NCBI GenBank assembly: GCA_023445705.1
Contig: JAEXKM010000233.1
Coordinates: 1-9,971, forward strand
Direction of reading: 5' to 3'
DNA length: 9,971 bases
DNA from: Pseudomonadota bacterium
Lineage (GTDB): Bacteria; Pseudomonadota; Alphaproteobacteria; Caulobacterales; Caulobacteraceae
Part shown: one piece after another, positions 6,050 to 9,971 of the stretch
How positions within the stretch are numbered: the stretch's first letter is position 1
Layout of the letters: each line of letters begins with the position of its first letter
The notes under the pieces: generated by a model
The model's database searches: none
Told to the model about the DNA's origin: nothing
Seen by the model: only the letters and a program-made list of their open reading frames with translations
Position numbers and translations under genes: made by a program

Positions 6050-6460
6050 ATGAAGGGCTTTGTCGACGACATCGAGGAGCTGACGGAGAGCAACAAGGAC
6101 TTCCGCCGGGTGCTCTACACCGGCAAACACCTGCAGCTCGTCCTCATGTGCCTGGCCCCCGGCGAGGAGATCGGCGAGGAGGTCCACGACACCCACGACC
6201 AGTTCTTCCGCATCGAGAAGGGCAAGGGCGAGGTCTGGATCGACGGCGAGCGGACCAAGGTGAAGGCCGACTTCGGGATCATCGTCCCGGCCGGCGCCCG
6301 GCACAACGTCGTCAACACCGGCGACAAGCCCTTGCGGCTCTACACCCTCTACGGCCCGCCAGAACATCGCGACGGCGTGGTCGCCAAGACCAAGGCCGAC
6401 GTCGTCGAGGAACACTTCGACGGCGTCCTCACCGAGGACGCCCCGGGCACGCGGATCTAG
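6050..6460 (+). CDS. Small single-domain cupin protein of unknown function
   Basis: A 136-residue protein with one conserved cupin barrel. Motif 1 is GEEVHDTHDQFFRIEKGKGEV (from about 42), with H46 and H49 or Q51 plus E56 as possible metal ligands; motif 2 is IIVPAGARHNVVNTG with H85. The pattern matches widespread cupin_2 proteins that often bind Fe, Mn or Zn; no substrate can be assigned. The ATG at 6050 is preceded by AGGAAAGGGA at a good distance; the frame is open back to 5945 but overlaps blh. It lies 70 bases after blh in the same direction, so either read-through or its own promoter at the FNR-like dyad could express it. It converges on the next gene with a 10-base gap. Confidence 0.85.
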   Translation: MKGFVDDIEELTESNKDFRRVLYTGKHLQLVLMCLAPGEEIGEEVHDTHDQFFRIEKGKGEVWIDGERTKVKADFGIIVPAGARHNVVNTGDKPLRLYTLYGPPEHRDGVVAKTKADVVEEHFDGVLTEDAPGTRI

Positions 6461-6470
6461 CGGTCGGCGC

Positions 6471-6734
6471 CTACTGGAAGGCGTGCGGCTTGGACGCGCG
6501 TTGCATGGAGTCGAGGGCTTCCTTGTCTTCCCTGCGGCGCGCCTCCCACTCCCTCTTGGTCGCGCAGACCCGCTTGGGCACGCGGCTGCCGATCAGCGCC
6601 TCGGTCTTGCAGATCTGCCGCTCGGCCGTAGCCGACGTCTTGATCGGCTCGGCGGGCGCCGGCTCGGCCGCAGCCGCGGCCGGGGTCGAAGACGCATGCA
6701 GCGCCAAGGCCGCGGTGAGCGTGAGGAGAAACAC
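6471..6734 (-). CDS. Small exported protein with a conserved cysteine pair, unknown function
   Basis: An 87-residue product with an N-terminal hydrophobic stretch (FLLTLTAALALHASS), an Ala/Pro-rich linker (about 15-30) and a compact basic tail with C42 and C57 (QICKTEALIGSRVPKRVCATKREWEARRRED), followed by a charged helix. The tail resembles small predicted periplasmic proteins of alphaproteobacteria with a C-x(14)-C pair and R-V-C-x-T-x-x-E-W pattern; a disulfide after export is likely. No function is known to me. The first standard start is GTG at 6734, which leaves a signal peptide without a basic residue. An in-frame ATT at 6755 would add FARSCFV, with the missing arginine, and has AAGGTGA upstream, so the true start may lie there. 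An in-frame TAA shortly upstream limits any longer extension. Confidence 0.65.
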   Translation of the reverse strand: MFLLTLTAALALHASSTPAAAAAEPAPAEPIKTSATAERQICKTEALIGSRVPKRVCATKREWEARRREDKEALDSMQRASKPHAFQ

Positions 6735-6792
6735 GAAACAGCTCCGAGCAAAAATGAACCCGGCGTCACCTTAACCGCACTCGCGCGCGCAG

Positions 6793-6820
6793 CAAAACCG
6801 CGTTCGACGAGAATCGCGGT
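6793..6820 (-). terminator. Probable rho-independent terminator after tRNA-Ala
   Basis: On the minus strand ACCGCG and CGCGGT pair over 6 bp, extended inside by TTC/GAA past a bulged A, with loop TCGTC, and are followed directly by TTT. It begins 28 bases past the tRNA 3' end and ends before the small exported-protein gene, so it would separate the two units. The stem is short and the T-run brief. Confidence 0.5.
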
Positions 6821-6848
6821 GGGCAGACGGGCGCTGTGAGGGGATTCC

Positions 6849-6924
6849 TGGTGGAGCCGAGGGGAGTCGAACCCCTGACCTCCTCATTGCGAACGAGGCG
6901 CTCTACCAACTGAGCTACGGCCCC
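6849..6924 (-). tRNA. tRNA-Ala (anticodon CGC)
   Basis: A 76-base cloverleaf with encoded CCA. Acceptor arms GGGGCCG and CGGCTCC pair over 7 bp and include G3:U70, the alanine identity pair. The D stem is GCTC/GAGC, the anticodon stem CCTCG/TGAGG with loop TTCGCAA giving anticodon CGC (reads GCG), and the T stem AGGGG/CCCCT with loop TTCGACT. The discriminator base is A73. Confidence 0.97.
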
Positions 6925-6934
6925 AGGAGGCGCG

Positions 6935-6964
6935 GACTTAGGAGGCGCGGGGTGGGTCTGTCAA
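6935..6964 (-). promoter_or_regulatory. Promoter of tRNA-Ala
   Basis: On the minus strand TTGACA (6959-6964) is followed after 16 bases by CCTAAGTC (6935-6942), which fits the Caulobacter-type -10 pattern GCTANAWC at most positions. The -10 ends about 10 bases before the mature tRNA 5' end, as expected for a short pre-tRNA leader. Confidence 0.65.
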
Positions 6965-7042
6965 GCGTCGTTTCGGGGTCGCGGCTTGCATGCGGCGTCG
7001 CGCCAGTCGATACAGGGCCTTCACTCCACCACGGATCTTTTG

Positions 7043-7357
7043 ATGGCCTCCCTGATCGGCTTCGTCTTCTTCATCCTCGACGCCTTGCTCGGCCTGCTGG
7101 TCTTCGCGCTGATCGCCAACGCGATCCTCTCCTGGCTGGTGGCGTTCGACGTCATCAACCTGCGCAACCGCTTCGTCTACGGCGTCGCACGCTTCCTCGA
7201 CGCAGTCACCCGGCCGGTGCTGGCGCCGTTCCAAAAGATCATTCCCAGCCTGGGCGGGGTCGACATCAGCCCGGTGCTGGCGATTCTGGTGATCTCGGGC
7301 CTGCAGCGCTACCTGCTGCCGGCGGCTCAGGTCGGCCTGCTGAACCTCTTCTACTGA
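7043..7357 (+). CDS. yggT: YggT family membrane protein
   Basis: A 104-residue integral inner-membrane protein with two hydrophobic segments (about 4-33 and 75-98) around the family signature DAVTRPVLAPFQKIIPSLGG followed by VDISP. Relatives have been linked to osmotic tolerance, cell division placement and thylakoid/chloroplast biogenesis (Ycf19/CCB3), but the molecular activity is not settled. This is a half-length, single-unit version; the enterobacterial protein has two repeats. The ATG at 7043 has only a weak GGA upstream; the frame is open to 6986 but that would disrupt the hydrophobic N terminus. It is followed by yggU after 7 bases, the same gene order as in E. coli, so the two form an operon. 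Confidence 0.92.
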   Translation: MASLIGFVFFILDALLGLLVFALIANAILSWLVAFDVINLRNRFVYGVARFLDAVTRPVLAPFQKIIPSLGGVDISPVLAILVISGLQRYLLPAAQVGLLNLFY

Positions 7358-7364
7358 GGCCGCC

Positions 7365-7649
7365 GTGCGCCTCGCCGTCCGGGTTACGCCCAAGGGCGGC
7401 CGTGACGCCATCGACGGCTGGGCGAGCGACGCCGAGGGTCGGCCGCACCTGAAGGTCCGCGTCTCGGTCGCGCCGACCGAGGGGGCGGCCAACGCCGCCG
7501 TCATCGCCTTGCTGTCCAAGCAGCTCAAGCGGCCGAAGTCCGCGATCCGGATCGTCTCGGGCGAGACCTCCCGCCTGAAGGTTCTGGAAATCGAGGGCCT
7601 GGACGAGGCCGCGGCGGACGCCGCGCTGGGGCCCCGTCCAGGCGCCTGA
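7365..7649 (+). CDS. yggU: YggU/DUF167 family protein
   Basis: A 94-residue small alpha/beta protein of the DUF167 family, seen in bacteria and eukaryotes, with no established function. Family landmarks are VRVSVAPTEGAANAAVIALL (31-50), with its signature AP-x-E/D-G-x-AN, and IRIVSGETSRLK (61-72). The start is GTG at 7365, with GAGG overlapping the yggT stop codon five bases before it, indicating translational coupling. Its TGA stop (7647-7649) directly abuts the stop codon of the convergent chemoreceptor gene. Confidence 0.93.
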   Translation: MRLAVRVTPKGGRDAIDGWASDAEGRPHLKVRVSVAPTEGAANAAVIALLSKQLKRPKSAIRIVSGETSRLKVLEIEGLDEAAADAALGPRPGA

Positions 7650-9932
7650 TCAGAACTCTTCCCAGCCCTCGTCGGCGACACGCGCGCCGCCGGCCGCGGC
7701 CAGGCGAGGAGCAGGCCGCATAGGTTGCTCGGCGATCGGCGGTGCGCCCTGCCCCTGCTCGCCGGTCTTGAACTGGCCGATCAGGCGCGCCAGTTCGCTC
7801 GCCTCCCCGGCCAAGGCGTGACTGGCGGCCGTGGACTCCTCGACCATGGCGGCGTTTTGCTGGGTCACCTGGTCCATCTGATTGACCGCGGTGTTGACCT
7901 GCTGCAGGCCGACCGCCTGTTCCTGGGCGCTGGCCGCGATCTCGGTGACGATGCCGTTGATCTCAGCCACCTGCGAGACGATCAGTTGCAGAGCCTTGCC
8001 GGTGTCGGCGACCAGCCCCACCCCCTGCCCGACCTGGGCCGAGGAGGCGTTGATCAGCGCCTTGATCTCCTTGGCCGCCTCGGCCGAGCGTTGGGCCAGA
8101 GCCCGGACCTCGGAAGCCACCACCGCGAATCCCTTGCCCGCGTCGCCGGCGCGGGCCGCCTCAACCCCTGCATTGAGGGCCAGCAGGTTGGTCTGGAAGG
8201 CGATCTCATCGATCACCCCGATGATCTGGCCGATCTGCTTGGACGAAGCCTCGATCTGACCCATGGCCGCAGTCGCCCGCTGCACCACGTCGGCGCTTTC
8301 GGCGGCGTTCGACCTGGCGGTCTGGACGACCCCCTGGGCATGGCCGGCCCCCTCGGCGGTCTTGCGCACCGTGGCGGTGATCTGGTCGAGGGCCGCGGCG
8401 GTCTCCTCCAGGCTCGCGGCCTGCTGCTCGGTCCGGCGCGACAGGTCGTCGGCGGCGTTGCTGATCTCGCCGGCGCCTGAGCGCATGCTCGACGCCACCC
8501 CGACCACCACGCCCATGGTGTTCTGGAGCTGGCTCATGGCGACGTTGAAGTCGTGCTTCAGGGACTCGTATTCCGGCGCGACCTTCGCCTCGACGCGCGC
8601 GGTCAGGTCGCCCCCGGCCAAGCGCTCCAGGGCGCCGGCCAGGGCGGTTACGACGATGTTCTGCTGCTCGGCGACGGCGGCGCGCTCGGCCTCGGCGCGG
8701 CGGCGTTCAGCCTCGGCCTGGGCGTTGGCGGCCTCCTGGCCTGCGCGCAGGGCGCGGTTCTCGGCCAGGCCGTGACGGAAGCCCTCAAGGGCGCGGGCGA
8801 TCTCGCCCACCTCGTCCTGTTTCGCCGCACCGCCAACAGGCTTGTCGTAGCGGCCAGCGGAAAGCTCGCCCACCGCCGCGGTGATGCCGGCCAGGGGCTG
8901 GCGCACCAGCTTGGCGACGGCGACGAACAGCGCGCCCAGCACGAGGGCCAGGATCACCAACCCGCCCACGGCTAGCCAGATCGCCAGTTGGCGGGCAGGT
9001 CCGGTGATGTGCTTGGTCGGCACATCCATGACCACGGCCCAGGTCGAGTTAAGCCCAGGCAGCGGCGCGGGCGTCACCAGCCGCTCCACCTTGCCGCCAG
9101 GCAGGTCGAGGCCGCTCAGCAGCGCAGCCTTGCCCCCGGTCATGGCGCCCTTCAGTTCGGGCAGGCCGGCGTCGCCATAGGGCTTCATGCGAAGCTTGGC
9201 GTCGGGATGCGAAACCCAGTTGGCCGCCGGCGAAACCAGCATGACGTGGCCGTCGCCGAAGGGACGCATGGCGCCCAGCCGGCCGGAAATGTCGTCCAGG
9301 GCAAGGTCGATGCCGGCGACGCCGATCAGCTTGCCGCCCGAGATCACCGGGAACGTCACCGAGGTCATCGAGATCGTCTTGCCGCCGACCTCGTAGGGAT
9401 AGGGCTCGACAATGGCCGCCTTCCGGCTCTGGAAGGTGGTCTGGTAGAAGGGCTGCTCGTAGTCGTTGCCGGTATCGAGCGGCTCGAGCTTCAACTGCCC
9501 GCCGTCGTTCACCCAATAGGGCGTGAATTGGCCGGCCTTGTTGGAGCCGGCGGTCACGTCGCCCAGATGGGCGGCGTCCTGGCCGTCCAGCGCGTCCGGA
9601 ACCTCCATGAACCAGGAACCGAGGATCATCGGCGAGGCCGAGGCCGCCGGCTTGATCAGTTGCGCCAGGGCCTTCCGGTCGCGGATCCCCGCCTCGTGCG
9701 CCGCGCCCAGGGCGCCCGCCATGGAGCGGCCGAGGCCCTGGATCTCGCCGAGATCGCTGGCCACCTCGGCGGCCGCCTTGCCGGCGAGGGCCTGGGCGTT
9801 GTCGTTGGAAAGGTTGCGGACGATGCCGCTGGCGTTTGTGGCGACCAGCGTCGCCGCCAGCAGGAGCAGGGCGCCGATCGCGCAGCCTGCCGCAAGCAGG
9901 AGTTTCCCTGCGATGGATAGTCGAGCCAGCAT
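7650..9932 (-). CDS. Methyl-accepting chemotaxis protein with dCache sensor
   Basis: Transmembrane chemoreceptor that controls the CheA-CheW kinase array. Its 760 residues run: TM1 about 7-31; periplasmic dCache domain about 32-313 (GSWFMEVPDALDGQDAAH near 105, FTPYW, DYEQPFYQ, then GKLIGVAGIDLALDDI near 200, typical of dCache_1); TM2 about 316-340; HAMP about 341-394; a charged coiled coil AEAERRRAEAERAA; a second HAMP-like segment (LERLAGGDLTARV, 435-447); then the methyl-accepting signalling hairpin, whose tip IAFQTNLLALNAGVEAARAG (577-596) is the CheA/CheW contact. It ends DEGWEEF, equivalent to the xWxxF tether for CheR and CheB. The dCache ligand cannot be deduced. The ATG at 9932 precedes the N-terminal basic residues and TM1; a weak GGGGG lies upstream. 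It appears to be a single gene, and its promoter is probably beyond the window. Confidence 0.96.
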   Translation of the reverse strand: MLARLSIAGKLLLAAGCAIGALLLLAATLVATNASGIVRNLSNDNAQALAGKAAAEVASDLGEIQGLGRSMAGALGAAHEAGIRDRKALAQLIKPAASASPMILGSWFMEVPDALDGQDAAHLGDVTAGSNKAGQFTPYWVNDGGQLKLEPLDTGNDYEQPFYQTTFQSRKAAIVEPYPYEVGGKTISMTSVTFPVISGGKLIGVAGIDLALDDISGRLGAMRPFGDGHVMLVSPAANWVSHPDAKLRMKPYGDAGLPELKGAMTGGKAALLSGLDLPGGKVERLVTPAPLPGLNSTWAVVMDVPTKHITGPARQLAIWLAVGGLVILALVLGALFVAVAKLVRQPLAGITAAVGELSAGRYDKPVGGAAKQDEVGEIARALEGFRHGLAENRALRAGQEAANAQAEAERRRAEAERAAVAEQQNIVVTALAGALERLAGGDLTARVEAKVAPEYESLKHDFNVAMSQLQNTMGVVVGVASSMRSGAGEISNAADDLSRRTEQQAASLEETAAALDQITATVRKTAEGAGHAQGVVQTARSNAAESADVVQRATAAMGQIEASSKQIGQIIGVIDEIAFQTNLLALNAGVEAARAGDAGKGFAVVASEVRALAQRSAEAAKEIKALINASSAQVGQGVGLVADTGKALQLIVSQVAEINGIVTEIAASAQEQAVGLQQVNTAVNQMDQVTQQNAAMVEESTAASHALAGEASELARLIGQFKTGEQGQGAPPIAEQPMRPAPRLAAAGGARVADEGWEEF

Positions 9933-9971
9933 GAAACCCCCAGTGCGTTCCGGCTGTGCGATGATGTGGTC

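Noticed and set aside
1..9971. Mobile elements, CRISPR arrays, phage or defence genes
   Set aside because: No transposase, integrase, terminal inverted repeats with target duplications, or regularly spaced repeats were seen; every larger gene has a household or sulfur-related assignment.

Overview
The window is high-GC (by eye about two thirds G+C) bacterial chromosome. It looks like an alphaproteobacterium of the Caulobacter/Phenylobacter type. This rests on the outer-membrane TonB-dependent receptor for a sulfur source, a BigR/SqrR persulfide sensor with a Blh hydrolase, a chemoreceptor ending in GWEEF, and a tRNA promoter that fits the TTGAC/GCTANAWC pattern of Caulobacter housekeeping promoters. 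The placement is an inference from gene content.

Left part (1-4124): an organosulfur acquisition locus. A leftward pair encodes a TonB-dependent receptor (338-2644) and, 17 bases downstream behind a perfect AAGGAGGT, the first 106 codons of an AtsK-like alkylsulfatase of the TauD family, cut by the window edge. Divergent from it is ssuD (2976-4124), the FMNH2-dependent alkanesulfonate monooxygenase. The 331-base divergent region holds two copies of a 17-bp dyad (CCTATGGAYT...TAGG), a separate 7-bp dyad and, in the receptor leader, a 13-bp perfect hairpin.

Middle (4152-5979): a persulfide detoxification module. A BigR/SqrR-type ArsR repressor with both sensing cysteines (C36, C102) overlaps a rhodanese-DUF2892 membrane protein by 38 bases. 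Both are divergent from a Blh-type metallo-beta-lactamase-fold persulfide dioxygenase, across a 75-base AT-rich operator/promoter. Desulfonation yields sulfite, persulfide oxidation yields sulfite, and rhodanese can join sulfite and persulfide sulfur as thiosulfate, so the left and middle parts fit together as one sulfur neighbourhood.

Right part (5980-9971): a cupin gene preceded by a perfect FNR/FixK-like dyad (TTGACTTGCGTCAA), a small exported protein with two cysteines, tRNA-Ala(CGC) with a good promoter and probable terminator, the yggT-yggU pair, and a leftward dCache chemoreceptor. yggU and the chemoreceptor converge with directly adjacent stop codons.

No CRISPR array, insertion sequence, phage gene or rRNA was seen. 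I see no clearly new multi-gene system. The most promising unexplained signals are regulatory: the paired 17-bp dyads, the structured receptor leader, and the FNR-like site in front of the cupin.
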